Shown: positions 44,755 through 53,515 of the stretch, piece after piece
Numbering within the stretch: the stretch's first letter is position 1
Layout of the letters: each line of letters starts with the position of its first letter
NCBI RefSeq assembly: GCF_002954355.1
Contig: NZ_MQVV01000010.1
Coordinates: forward strand, 656,887 to 720,886
Reading direction: 5' to 3'
From: Nonlabens tegetincola
GTDB lineage: Bacteria > Bacteroidota > Bacteroidia > Flavobacteriales > Flavobacteriaceae
DNA length: 64,000 nucleotides
Program-made: the position numbers and the translations under genes
The notes under the pieces: model-generated
Seen by the model: only the letters and a program-made list of their open reading frames with translations
What the model was told of the DNA's origin: nothing
Databases searched by the model: none

Positions 44755-45969
44755 CTACCCGTTTTTTGCGATGGATTGGGCAATTAAATAACCACCAGTC
44801 CAGGCGTTTTGAAAATTAAATCCGCCAGTAATGGCGTCTATGTTCAATATTTCACCAGCCATATAGAGGTTATTATGAATTCTAGAACCAAATGTTTTAA
44901 AATTTATTTCCTTTAAATCAACTCCGCCAGCAGTAACAAATTCTTCTTTGAATGTACTTTTACCATTTATGGTGTAACTGCTAGTTGTTAAAAGTTGTGC
45001 TAGTTGTTGTAATTGCTTGTTACTTGCTTGTGACCAACTGGTGCTGTCTAACTGTGATTTTTCAACTAAATACCTCCATAACCTTTTAGGGAGATCAAAT
45101 AGCCATTCATTGTAAATAAGCTTTTTAGAGCTGTTCTTTTGCTCTAGAAGTTCTTCAAAGCATTCTTGTTCACTGTAGTATCCGGTCCAATTTATTACCA
45201 GTTCAAATTTGTATTGCGCATCATTGAGTTCTCTAGCACCCCAAGCACTCATTTTTAATATTCCTGGTCCTGAAAATCCCCAATGAGTAATTAATGTCGG
45301 TCCTTCTGATTTAAGTTTGAGAGCTGGGATTTTTAGTTGGGTATTAACTGCTATACCAGCTAACTGTGTGATTTTCTTGTTAACTACGTTAAAAGTAAAT
45401 AGAGAAGGAACTGCATCAACAATAGTGTGTCCTAAGTCTTTCATTATCTTCCAGATCTTTGGACTACTTCCTGCAGCAACTACTAGATTTTTTGCAGAAA
45501 AGGTTTGTTGTTTTGTCGTGATTTCCCAGTTGTTGTTAGAATTTTGAATGGCTGTTACATTGTGACTAGTAAGGATGTCGATATTGTGCTTTCGCCCAAG
45601 CGAGCTGAAACAGTCTATAATCGTTTGTGAAGAATCTGTTGTAGGAAACATGCGACCGTCGTCCTCTATTTTTAATTCTACACCACGTTCTTCAAACCAG
45701 GCTATGGTATCGCCTGTCATGAACGTGTGAAAGGGTCCTAGTAATTCACGCTCACCACGCGGATAATTTTTTGATAATTCTCTAGGAATGAATTGAGCAT
45801 GTGTGACATTACAACGACCACCGCCGGAAATTTTTACTTTTTGTAGCACTTCTTTACCTCGCTCTAATATAGCTATCCGTTCATTTGGATTTTGTTCTGC
45901 AAGATTGATCGCGGTAAAAAAACCAGCCGCGCCGCCTCCGATTATGATGGTTGTGTAGTTTGTGTTCAC
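44755..45969 (-). CDS. HI0933/YhiN-family flavoprotein (NAD(P)/FAD-dependent oxidoreductase)
   Basis: 404 residues from a GTG codon that overlaps the proC stop (TAGTG). FAD-binding signature IIGGGAAGFFTAINLA near the N-terminus, KISGGGRCNVTHA, and the C-terminal TGGFNFQNAWTGGYLIAQS are diagnostic for this family. Its substrate is not firmly established. Tight coupling with proC and the aldehyde dehydrogenase suggests a shared operon rather than a known pathway. Confidence 0.88.
   Translation of the reverse strand: MNTNYTTIIIGGGAAGFFTAINLAEQNPNERIAILERGKEVLQKVKISGGGRCNVTHAQFIPRELSKNYPRGERELLGPFHTFMTGDTIAWFEERGVELKIEDDGRMFPTTDSSQTIIDCFSSLGRKHNIDILTSHNVTAIQNSNNNWEITTKQQTFSAKNLVVAAGSSPKIWKIMKDLGHTIVDAVPSLFTFNVVNKKITQLAGIAVNTQLKIPALKLKSEGPTLITHWGFSGPGILKMSAWGARELNDAQYKFELVINWTGYYSEQECFEELLEQKNSSKKLIYNEWLFDLPKRLWRYLVEKSQLDSTSWSQASNKQLQQLAQLLTTSSYTINGKSTFKEEFVTAGGVDLKEINFKTFGSRIHNNLYMAGEILNIDAITGGFNFQNAWTGGYLIAQSIAKNG
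45588..45601. repeat. Possible degenerate copy of the palindrome (12/14)
   Basis: GCTTTCGCCCAAGC in the HI0933-family gene, read near Ser-Leu-Gly-Arg-Lys. The two mismatches are central, so this may be coincidence. Confidence 0.25.
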
Positions 45970-46772
45970 TATTCTTTTCCTAATTCTACAGCTCTATCAA
46001 AAGCGGCATAGGCAGCATCTTGAATAAGTTGTTTAACATTATTGTCTTCCATGGAATCAATTGCAGCTTGTGTTGTTCCTCCTTTGGATGCTACTTTATC
46101 AATCCAATGTTCTGGTGAAATATCGGATTGATTGAATAATTCAATGGCTCCTTCAAATGTATTGCTCACTAGGACTTTTGAATCGTAATCTGAAAAACCC
46201 ATTTTTAATGCCGCTTCTAGCATGGATTGCATAAAATAAAAGACATAAGCTGGACCACTACCAGATATTCCTGTTGAGGCATCAATAAATTTTTCAGTAT
46301 CCACATGAATTGATGTACCTGTTGTGTCCAGCAAATGTCTTGCTGTCAATAACTCAATTCTTGATACACTATTGGACTCTGTATAAGAGGTTACTCCTTT
46401 ACCTACTTTGGCAGGTAGATTAGGCATAGTTCGAATAACTTTATCAATTTGTAATCCTTCTTGTATAGTTTCAATAGTAACACCTGCCATAAGAGAAATG
46501 AATAGCTGTTCATTTCTTACTAAGGGCTTCATTTCTTCAAATAAACTTGTGCTATGATATGGTTTAACGGCTATAAAAACGATATCAACTTTTCCTAGAC
46601 AATCTTCAAGCGAGGTGTGCACTTCAAAAACACCTTCTTCTTTAAGAGTTTTTATTTTATCTGGGTCTGTGTCGTAAATCTGTATTTTTTTATTTCCTAA
46701 AAGACTGGACTGTGACATACCCATTGCATAGGTAAGTCCCATGTTACCTGCTCCTATAACTAATACTCTCAT
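45969..46772 (-). CDS. proC: Pyrroline-5-carboxylate reductase
   Basis: 267 residues with a Rossmann start VIGAGNMGLTYA, IAVKPYH and the C-terminal dimer domain with SGSGPAYVFYFMQSM and KGGTTQAAIDSM, all typical of ProC. It reduces pyrroline-5-carboxylate to proline with NAD(P)H. It lies 4 nt after the aldehyde dehydrogenase gene and overlaps the next gene by 1 nt. Confidence 0.96.
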   Translation of the reverse strand: MRVLVIGAGNMGLTYAMGMSQSSLLGNKKIQIYDTDPDKIKTLKEEGVFEVHTSLEDCLGKVDIVFIAVKPYHSTSLFEEMKPLVRNEQLFISLMAGVTIETIQEGLQIDKVIRTMPNLPAKVGKGVTSYTESNSVSRIELLTARHLLDTTGTSIHVDTEKFIDASTGISGSGPAYVFYFMQSMLEAALKMGFSDYDSKVLVSNTFEGAIELFNQSDISPEHWIDKVASKGGTTQAAIDSMEDNNVKQLIQDAAYAAFDRAVELGKE

Positions 46773-46776
46773 AATT

Positions 46777-48225
46777 CTATTTGTATTCTATACATATATT
46801 TTTTGTTTCGGTAAAGAAGTCGAGCGCATGAAAACCGCCTTCACGGCCTATACCGCTGTCCTTAACACCACCAAAAGCGGTTCTTAAGTCTCTATTTAAC
46901 CATGTATTTACCCAAACAATTCCTGCCTCGAGCTCATTTCCTAACTTAATGCTTCTGTTGAGGTTTTCTGTCCAAACAGTTGCGCTTAGGCCATATCTTG
47001 TACCATTTGCAAGGGTGATAGCTTCCTCTTCATCTTTAAAAGTCATAAGGGTAACTACAGGCCCAAAGATTTCCTCTTGATTCAATTTACAAGTGTTGTT
47101 AGAAACTTCAATTACAGTAGGCTCAATATAATAGCCATCCTCGTAATTGGGTATTTGAAGTGTGTTGCCGCCTGTTAAAATGGTGTATTCTTCTGGGTTC
47201 GCTTTCGCGAAAGCGATATAATCCAATATTTTATCTCTATGCGAAGCACTAACCACGGCGCCGACTTTGGTAGTACTAGACATGGGATGTCCCACAGTAA
47301 GTTCCTGAACTAGTTTAATGAAGTCTATTTTAAACTTGTCGTAGATTTCTTCTTGAACAAATATTCTAGATCCACACAAACATATTTGTCCCTGATTTGC
47401 AAATGATGATCTTACGGTAGTGTGTAGCATTTTTTCATAATCACAATCTGAAAAGATAAGATTGGGATTTTTTCCTCCTAATTCTAGAGATAGTTTTTTG
47501 AACATAGGCGCTGCTGTTGCTGCTATCCTAGCGCCAGTATTTGTGCCACCGGTGAAACTTATAGCCTTTATACCTGGATGTTCTACAATAGCTTGTCCAC
47601 ATTCTGGGCCAGTTCCATGTACTATATTAAGAACACCAGCAGGTAATCCAGCTTTTTTACAAATATTACCTAAAAGATAGGCAGTGACAGGAGTTACTTC
47701 ACTGGGTTTTGCAATTACGCAATTTCCTGCTGCGATGGCTGGTGCTATTTTCCATGTAAAAAGATAAAGCGGTAAGTTCCAAGGAGATATGCAGCCTACA
47801 ACTCCCAAAGGTTTGCGTAACGTATAATTCAAGGTATTTCTACCTGTGCTATCATGGGATTGACTAGCATATTGTGTTATTGCGTGAGCGAAGAATCTAA
47901 AATTTGAAGATGCTCGTGGAATGTCTACTGATTGAGCAAGCCATAAGGGCTTGCCATTATCTTGAGACTCTGCTCTAGCTAAATCTTCTAGATTTTCCTC
48001 AATTAAGTCGGCTATTTTTGAAAGTATTTTGGATTTAGTGTCAATAGGTGTATTAGACCATGATGGAAAAGCCTTTGCAGCAGCTTGATAAGCGCTTTCA
48101 ACATCAGTGTGGTTAGAGCTAGGAATCTCTCCATATATTTTACCGGTAGCAGGATCATAATTATCCATCCACATACCACTTAAAGGTATGTGCTCTTCAT
48201 TATTGATAAAATTTTTTATATCCAT
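46777..48225 (-). CDS. Aldehyde dehydrogenase, 2-aminomuconate-semialdehyde dehydrogenase-like
   Basis: 482 residues, ALDH superfamily. Catalytic Glu in SLELGGKNPN and Cys in GQICLCGSR; NAD-binding FTGGTNTG; C-terminal FGGVKDSGIGREGG. The overall form and the C-terminal FFTETKNICIEYK are close to 2-aminomuconate or 2-hydroxymuconate semialdehyde dehydrogenases. An ACMSD-like gene 4 kb away (52378) supports a role in kynurenine-route tryptophan degradation. A palindrome copy is read IAFAKANPEE. Confidence 0.85.
   Translation of the reverse strand: MDIKNFINNEEHIPLSGMWMDNYDPATGKIYGEIPSSNHTDVESAYQAAAKAFPSWSNTPIDTKSKILSKIADLIEENLEDLARAESQDNGKPLWLAQSVDIPRASSNFRFFAHAITQYASQSHDSTGRNTLNYTLRKPLGVVGCISPWNLPLYLFTWKIAPAIAAGNCVIAKPSEVTPVTAYLLGNICKKAGLPAGVLNIVHGTGPECGQAIVEHPGIKAISFTGGTNTGARIAATAAPMFKKLSLELGGKNPNLIFSDCDYEKMLHTTVRSSFANQGQICLCGSRIFVQEEIYDKFKIDFIKLVQELTVGHPMSSTTKVGAVVSASHRDKILDYIAFAKANPEEYTILTGGNTLQIPNYEDGYYIEPTVIEVSNNTCKLNQEEIFGPVVTLMTFKDEEEAITLANGTRYGLSATVWTENLNRSIKLGNELEAGIVWVNTWLNRDLRTAFGGVKDSGIGREGGFHALDFFTETKNICIEYK
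47201..47214. repeat. Dispersed palindrome, copy 10
   Basis: Exact copy in the aldehyde dehydrogenase gene, read as Ala-Phe-Ala-Lys-Ala-Asn-Pro in a helix between DKILDYI and the TGG loop. Flanked by C and G. Confidence 0.9.
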
Positions 48226-48391
48226 AATTGGTTGTATTCACGGGCATGCAAGCTAATGAACTCACAAGGAATTTTCCCTTAATGTTACTTTAAATATAAA
48301 CAAAACCTTACAGTAAGTATAGGTTAGATTTGCGACTATCATTTTGTATTATATCACTTTATACTCTTTGAATTAACCTTACTTTTGTGAC

Positions 48392-48751
48392 ATGAATCCA
48401 CTTACAGATCAAGAATTACATCAACTTGCTATGAATATAGTAGGTAAAGAAATGGAAGAGGAAGGTTTTGAGTTTTTAAGTATTAATTCAAAACCTAAAA
48501 AAGATCCTCAATTTGTGGCTTTAAAAAAAGGGAAGCTACATTTTGTTGTAGTTAGAGCAATACGTTACCCCAACAATCCTGTAGAGTATGATGAAGATTT
48601 AATGATAACCATGAGAGATCATGCTGTTAAATTTAAAGCCCGTACTTTTTATGCAGGAGTAGGTCTTGCAAATTCGAATAATTATGAAATTCCAGTACAC
48701 CATGATGAAGATTATGTGGTTAATTATGCTGGATTAATTGAAATAAAATGA
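48392..48751 (+). CDS. Conserved flavobacterial hypothetical protein, 119 residues
   Basis: Soluble alpha/beta protein with no signal peptide or catalytic motif. Blocks such as FVALKKGKLHFVVVRAIRYP and the acidic HHDEDYVVNYAG end are the main landmarks. Homologues beside apbE have sometimes been labelled Na+-NQR subunit F, but it shows none of the flavin or iron-sulfur motifs of NqrF. It overlaps the ApbE gene by 4 nt (ATGA). A TAnnTTTG box (TACTTTTG, 48380-48387) lies 4 nt before its ATG. Confidence 0.75.
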   Translation: MNPLTDQELHQLAMNIVGKEMEEEGFEFLSINSKPKKDPQFVALKKGKLHFVVVRAIRYPNNPVEYDEDLMITMRDHAVKFKARTFYAGVGLANSNNYEIPVHHDEDYVVNYAGLIEIK

Positions 48752-49794
48752 GGTATTTAAGTTTTTTGTTGCTTGTGGTGTTAGCAACAGTAAGTTGCAA
48801 GAATCAAACACCAGAAAACGATATTCAAGCTCAAAAATTCTCGGGTAATGCTATAGGTACCTATTATAATATTACCCTGTTTCATGAAAATGAAGTAGCA
48901 GTAGAAAAAAGCGTGGATAGTATAATTGAAATGTTCAACTCCTCTATGAGTACCTGGCGAAAGGGCTCGCTTATTAATCAACTTAATAACGAGGTTGATA
49001 GTGTACTTGTAGGCAAGCCATTTAAAGAAGTATTTGAAAAGGCAAGCGATATTTATCGTAAAACCGATGGGTATTTTGACCCTACGGTAGGTAATCTTGT
49101 AAATGCTTATGGTTTTGGAGCAAATGGAGAGCAAGAAAAAATACCTACTGAAAAAGAAATAGACAGTTTAATGCGATTTGTGGGTTTTCATAACTTGTCA
49201 CTTGTTCCATCAAAAATCCAAGATAGTGTCTATATTAAAAAAGAAAAGCCTGGTGTTTACATGGATTTTAATGCTATAGGTAAAGGAACATTAGTAGACT
49301 ACATTGCTAGGTGGCTCACTAAACAAGGAGTTGAAAATTACCTAGTGGATATAGGTGGAGAAGTATATGCCAAAGGTAAAAATCTAGAACGCAACGGTAG
49401 TTGGTCCGTTGGAATTGAGGACCCTAAGAAAAAAGGGAATAAGACCAGTTACTTATCTGTTGTTGAGTTAACCGATAAGGCTATGGCAGGTAGTGGTAAT
49501 TATCGCAAGTTTAAAATTGACTCAAGCTCGGGTCAAGAGTATGTTCACACGGTAAATCCATTAACTGGTAAAGCACAGCCTTCACAGGTTATAGGTGTAA
49601 ACGTGATAGCAAATTCATGTACTTTAGCTGATGGTTATGCTACAGCCTTTATGGCAATGCCATTAGAAAAATCTAGAATTCATCTTAAAAACTTGCCCGA
49701 AATAGAGGTTATAATAATGTATATAGATGAAAATGGTATGTTAAGGTTTGAAACTACTCCAGGATTTAAACAGTATGTAAAAAAGGCGATTTAA
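48748..49794 (+). CDS. apbE: FAD:protein FMN transferase (ApbE family), lipoprotein
   Basis: 348 residues: lipobox TVSC (Cys17), then the ApbE fold with MSTWRKGS, the DFNAIGKG motif, DIGGEVYAKG, and the C-terminal TVNPLTGKAQP and ADGYATAFMAMP. ApbE links FMN to threonine of Na+-NQR and related subunits in the periplasm, using FAD and magnesium. It overlaps the preceding hypothetical gene (ATGA) and abuts the convergent methyltransferase gene. Confidence 0.92.
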   Translation: MRYLSFLLLVVLATVSCKNQTPENDIQAQKFSGNAIGTYYNITLFHENEVAVEKSVDSIIEMFNSSMSTWRKGSLINQLNNEVDSVLVGKPFKEVFEKASDIYRKTDGYFDPTVGNLVNAYGFGANGEQEKIPTEKEIDSLMRFVGFHNLSLVPSKIQDSVYIKKEKPGVYMDFNAIGKGTLVDYIARWLTKQGVENYLVDIGGEVYAKGKNLERNGSWSVGIEDPKKKGNKTSYLSVVELTDKAMAGSGNYRKFKIDSSSGQEYVHTVNPLTGKAQPSQVIGVNVIANSCTLADGYATAFMAMPLEKSRIHLKNLPEIEVIIMYIDENGMLRFETTPGFKQYVKKAI

Positions 49795-50559
49795 TTATTT
49801 CCTTACAACTGGTATAAGTTCACCTGCGGCTAGTCTATAACGGTCAATTTCTTTGCTATTAAGGGTAGTTGTGTAATCAACAGCTTCCACCTTAAAACCA
49901 ATAGATTCTAATTTATTGAAATAATCCATTCCATATACACGAACGTGGTCATACTGCCCAAAAATTTGGGCTCGTTGTTTAGGATCGGTAATGCTGTCAT
50001 CTTCAAAGGTCTCCTTTCTATTCATGTCCAGCGGTATTTGGAGAACAGCGGTGCCACCTGGTTTTAAAACCCTATAAAGCTCTTGCATGGCTTTTGTGTC
50101 ATTGGTAATGTGTTCCAATACATGATTACACAGAATTAAATCATACTGATTATCTTCAAAGGGTAAGTCACAAATATCTGCCTGAACATCAGCAAGTGGT
50201 GATTCTATGTCTGTCGTAGTATAATCTATGTTGTCGCTATTGCGAAAACGATTATAAAAGCACTGCTCAGGAGCAAAATGCAATAGTTTTAAAGGTTTGG
50301 TAAATACTTGTAATTCCCTGTTTAAATAAAGCCATAGAAGCCTATGCCTTTCTAATGAAAGTGTGCTAGGTGACAACACATTTTCTCTTACATTTTCATA
50401 CCCATAAGGTAAAAATGAAGAAAAAGTTTTACCATCGATAGGATCTTCATATTTATTACCCTTATACCACCACGCAATAATTGGGCGCACCCAATAACTT
50501 GCTTTAATGAGCCATGTTCTAGGTATTAGGTTAAGGAAAAATTTGAAAAGTTTTTTCAA
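49795..50559 (-). CDS. Class I SAM-dependent methyltransferase
   Basis: 254 residues: an N-terminal basic/aromatic region (possibly membrane associated), then a methyltransferase core with an acidic strand end (YTTTDIESPLADVQADICDLPF), CNHVLEHI as motif IV/post-I hallmark and YRVLKPGGTAVLQIP. It probably methylates a small molecule or lipid; the substrate is unknown. It follows map by 42 nt on the same strand. Confidence 0.82.
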   Translation of the reverse strand: MKKLFKFFLNLIPRTWLIKASYWVRPIIAWWYKGNKYEDPIDGKTFSSFLPYGYENVRENVLSPSTLSLERHRLLWLYLNRELQVFTKPLKLLHFAPEQCFYNRFRNSDNIDYTTTDIESPLADVQADICDLPFEDNQYDLILCNHVLEHITNDTKAMQELYRVLKPGGTAVLQIPLDMNRKETFEDDSITDPKQRAQIFGQYDHVRVYGMDYFNKLESIGFKVEAVDYTTTLNSKEIDRYRLAAGELIPVVRK

Positions 50560-50601
50560 TATGAGATTAATCTAAAAATTAAATAGAATCAAGGTAAACG
50601 A

Positions 50602-51411
50602 TTAATCGACCCAACGATAAGGATCTTCCTCGTTTGATGTAATGCCTAAAACCTCATAGATGTAGTCAAAAGTACTCAGTAACCTAGGTTCTCCATTAAC
50701 AATAGCTACGTCGTGCTCAAAATGCGCACTTGGTTTTTTATCCCGTGTGGTTATCGTCCATCCATCACTATGGTGCTTGATGTTTTTGGTTCCCAAATTA
50801 ATCATAGGTTCGATAGCTACTGTCATTCCTTCTACAAATTTCTTGCCTCTACCTCTTTTACCATAGTTAGGCATTTGAGGATCCTCATGCATCACTTTAC
50901 CTATTCCATGACCGACTAATTCTCGTACAACACCGTATCCGAAGCTTTCGCAATAATTCTGTATGGCATATCCCACGTCACCTACACGGTTTCCAGTTTT
51001 AAATTGCTCTATTCCTAGATAGAGAGAATTCTTAGTTCGGTCTAATAAATCTTGAGTTTCTTGTGGGATTTCTCCAACGGCAAAGGTGTAAGCATGATCA
51101 CCATAAAAACCTTCAACGATAGCACCACAATCTACAGATAGTATATCACCTTCTTTAATTTCAACATTTTTAGGAATCCCATGGACAACTTCTTCATTTG
51201 GAGAAATAAGTAAAGTACTAGGACAATCGTACAATCCTTTAAAACCTGGAATTGCACCATGATCTCTGATAAACTGTTCAGCGAGTTCATCGAGTCTTAA
51301 TGTGGTTACACCTGGTTTAATTTCACTTGCTACCATTCCTAGAGTTTTACTTACCATTAAGGCTGCTTTACGCATTATCTCTAGTTCTTCCTTTGTTTTT
51401 GTTACGATCAT
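50602..51411 (-). CDS. map: Methionine aminopeptidase, type I
   Basis: 269 residues. Metal ligands are visible: Asp in LSVDCGAIVEGFYGDHAYTF, His in VGHGIGKVMHEDP, Glu in AIEPMINLG and Glu in HFEHDVAIVNG. It removes the initiator Met from nascent proteins. It heads a two-gene unit with the methyltransferase. Confidence 0.97.
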   Translation of the reverse strand: MIVTKTKEELEIMRKAALMVSKTLGMVASEIKPGVTTLRLDELAEQFIRDHGAIPGFKGLYDCPSTLLISPNEEVVHGIPKNVEIKEGDILSVDCGAIVEGFYGDHAYTFAVGEIPQETQDLLDRTKNSLYLGIEQFKTGNRVGDVGYAIQNYCESFGYGVVRELVGHGIGKVMHEDPQMPNYGKRGRGKKFVEGMTVAIEPMINLGTKNIKHHSDGWTITTRDKKPSAHFEHDVAIVNGEPRLLSTFDYIYEVLGITSNEEDPYRWVD

Positions 51412-51504
51412 TAGATTGAAATATACTGCAAAAATACTCCTATTTAAGAGATTTGCATAGAACTACATAAGGGGTTTGCTGGTTAATTTCTGTAAATTCG
51501 CTAC

Positions 51505-52290
51505 ATGAAAATAGATCTTAAAGATAAAACCGCCCTAGTATGCGGTAGTAGTACTGGAATAGGAGAATCTACAGCAAGGTTAATGGCTGCAGCAGGTGCT
51601 AGAGTTGTCCTTCTCGCCCGCAATCCTAATAAACTTCAAAAAGTATTGTCTACTTTGGATACCACGCATAGAGATGACCACACCTATCTTGTTGCCGATT
51701 TTTTAAATTATAAGGAAGTGGATGAGGTAGTTTCCGCTTTCGCGAAAGCGAACCCAATTCACATTTTAGTCAATAATACAGGCGGACCTGCACCTGGCTA
51801 TTTAATAGATGCCGAGGTTAAGGCGCTTGAAGATGGATTCACACAGCATATAAAGTGTAATCAAGTATTAGTTAAAGCATGTGCTCCTGGGATGAAGGAA
51901 GCAGGCTACGGGCGAATCATAAATATCATATCAACAAGTGTAAAAGCGCCCATTGAATTTCTAGGAGTATCTAATGTAATAAGAGGAGCCGTTGCAAATT
52001 GGGCAAAAACATTGAGTAATGAGTTAGGACCATATGGTATCACAGTGAATAATGTACTACCAGGTTTTACAGCTACCGAAAGATTGGACAAGATTATCGC
52101 AGGTAAAGCAAATAGAGCTGGTCATAGCGAGGAACAAGCTGCAGAAATTATGAAAAATTACGTTCCTGCTAGACGTTTTGCACAACCGGAAGAAGTAGCC
52201 AATGCTGTGTTGTTCCTATCTAGTAATCTAGCAGGATATATCAACGGTATAAATCTGCCAGTCGATGGTGGGCGAACTAAGAGTTTGTAG
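51505..52290 (+). CDS. SDR-family protein lacking the YxxxK pair
   Basis: 261 residues with cofactor motif CGSSTGIG, NNTGG and catalytic-like Ser in IINIISTS. Where classical SDRs have YxxxK the sequence reads GVSNVIRGAV, so Tyr and Lys are missing. A divergent SDR subgroup with SNxxR at this place is known in bacteria and is often called FabG-like. It lies 87 nt before the ACMSD-like gene and may be in its operon. A palindrome copy is read SAFAKANPI. Confidence 0.85.
   Translation: MKIDLKDKTALVCGSSTGIGESTARLMAAAGARVVLLARNPNKLQKVLSTLDTTHRDDHTYLVADFLNYKEVDEVVSAFAKANPIHILVNNTGGPAPGYLIDAEVKALEDGFTQHIKCNQVLVKACAPGMKEAGYGRIINIISTSVKAPIEFLGVSNVIRGAVANWAKTLSNELGPYGITVNNVLPGFTATERLDKIIAGKANRAGHSEEQAAEIMKNYVPARRFAQPEEVANAVLFLSSNLAGYINGINLPVDGGRTKSL
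51736..51749. repeat. Dispersed palindrome, copy 11
   Basis: Exact copy in the SDR gene, read as Ala-Phe-Ala-Lys-Ala-Asn-Pro, just before strand IHILVNN. Flanked by C and G. Confidence 0.9.
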
Positions 52291-52377
52291 CAAAAGAAAG
52301 ATTTTAAGAAGAATAATTTTGTTAATATTCTAAATAAGCAATCTGTTTTACTAATTTTATAAACCATCTACAATATT

Positions 52378-53460
52378 ATGTCCAAAAAACTACGTATAAA
52401 CGGTCACTCACATTTACTTCCTTATCCAGAGGAGATACCTGATTTCATGCGTGAAAAAGGAATCTTTTGGGTAGATAAGGATCGTAAAAAAATGCTCCAA
52501 AAAGATTGGGAGAGACCCGTTACGGATTCTAGCTTTTTCTTGAAAGAGAAACTAGAGTGGATGGACAAATACAAGATTGATCATGCGGTTATTTTAAATT
52601 TAAGTCAATTGTATGGAAATGGTTTGAGGTTGGAGGAAATGAAACAAGCCTTACGATTTCAAAACGACTTTAACGCAAGAGTGCAACACGATCACCCTAA
52701 TAAATTCACCTGTGGATTTGTAGTGCATCCAGGTTTTATACGTGGTGCTTTGTGGGAGATAGAACGATGTGTAAAAGTTCTAGGCATGAGATTACTGTGC
52801 TTACCTACTCATTATATGGATACTATAGGTCAATGGCGTTGTATTTTTGATGAGGAGAATGAACCTATCTTTGAACTTGCAAGTGAGCTCAATCTAGCTG
52901 TAGAAATTCATCCGTATGATGGAGAGAAGTTTATCAAACTTCAAAATACAGCATGGCGTTTTCATCTTATCTGGATGCTTGCACAATGCGCCGATGCCTA
53001 TCATTTTTTAACTCTTAATGGATACGCCCAAAAGTACCCAGGTATGAGAGTTTGTTTTGCACATGGCGGTCAGTTAGCCCAAATGAACTTAGGTCGCAGG
53101 ATTCAAGGTTTTGATGGTCGACCAGATTTATTTGAGGGTAAAACACATCCTCGTAAAAGTGTAGGACATCCTAATATATTCTTTGACACACTAGTCCACG
53201 ATACTGGTTCTCTAGAACTTTTAGTAAAAAATCAAGGTGCTCAACAAATTCTTGTAGGTCTGGATGATCCATATCCATTAGGAGAAATGGATAGTGAAAA
53301 ACAAAGTAGTTATCCTGGGAAAATTCTTGATTTGGCCATTGATCGCAAGATTATAACACAATCTGATTATGAAGGCATGTGGGATGAGCATGTGGTAAGA
53401 TGGTTGTTTGGAAAAGATGAAAACGCAAAAAAAGAATTCTACCAGCGTATACTCTCTTAA
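52378..53460 (+). CDS. 2-amino-3-carboxymuconate-6-semialdehyde decarboxylase-like amidohydrolase
   Basis: 360 residues, ACMSD-type metal-dependent TIM-barrel fold. H10 and H12 in INGHSHLLP, His in VEIHPYDG, His in CFAHGGQL and Asp in GLDDPYPLG match the zinc site. ACMSD diverts the kynurenine pathway from quinolinate to 2-aminomuconate semialdehyde, the substrate of the dehydrogenase at 46777-48225. No 3-hydroxyanthranilate dioxygenase or kynurenine genes are in the window. Relatives acting on other resorcylate-like acids cannot be fully excluded. Confidence 0.83.
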   Translation: MSKKLRINGHSHLLPYPEEIPDFMREKGIFWVDKDRKKMLQKDWERPVTDSSFFLKEKLEWMDKYKIDHAVILNLSQLYGNGLRLEEMKQALRFQNDFNARVQHDHPNKFTCGFVVHPGFIRGALWEIERCVKVLGMRLLCLPTHYMDTIGQWRCIFDEENEPIFELASELNLAVEIHPYDGEKFIKLQNTAWRFHLIWMLAQCADAYHFLTLNGYAQKYPGMRVCFAHGGQLAQMNLGRRIQGFDGRPDLFEGKTHPRKSVGHPNIFFDTLVHDTGSLELLVKNQGAQQILVGLDDPYPLGEMDSEKQSSYPGKILDLAIDRKIITQSDYEGMWDEHVVRWLFGKDENAKKEFYQRILS

Positions 53461-53515
53461 AGCTTTTTAAAAAGCTAGATTACGTTATTTAAAACGGTAT
53501 TTTTGCAACCTCTTA

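Noticed and set aside
48392..48751. Call as Na+-NQR subunit F
   Set aside because: No ferredoxin, FAD or NADH motifs and only 119 residues; the label seen for neighbours of apbE would be misleading.
48781..49134. 117-codon antisense ORF in apbE
   Set aside because: Antisense to a conserved ApbE domain, with low-complexity composition and no start context.
50944..50957. GCTTTCGCAATAAT in map as another palindrome copy
   Set aside because: Only the left part matches. It is explained by a conserved stretch of the methionine aminopeptidase.
53461..53476. AGCTTTTTAAAAAGCT palindrome after the ACMSD-like gene
   Set aside because: It is A/T-rich with no separate T-run or GC stem, so it is too weak to call a terminator.
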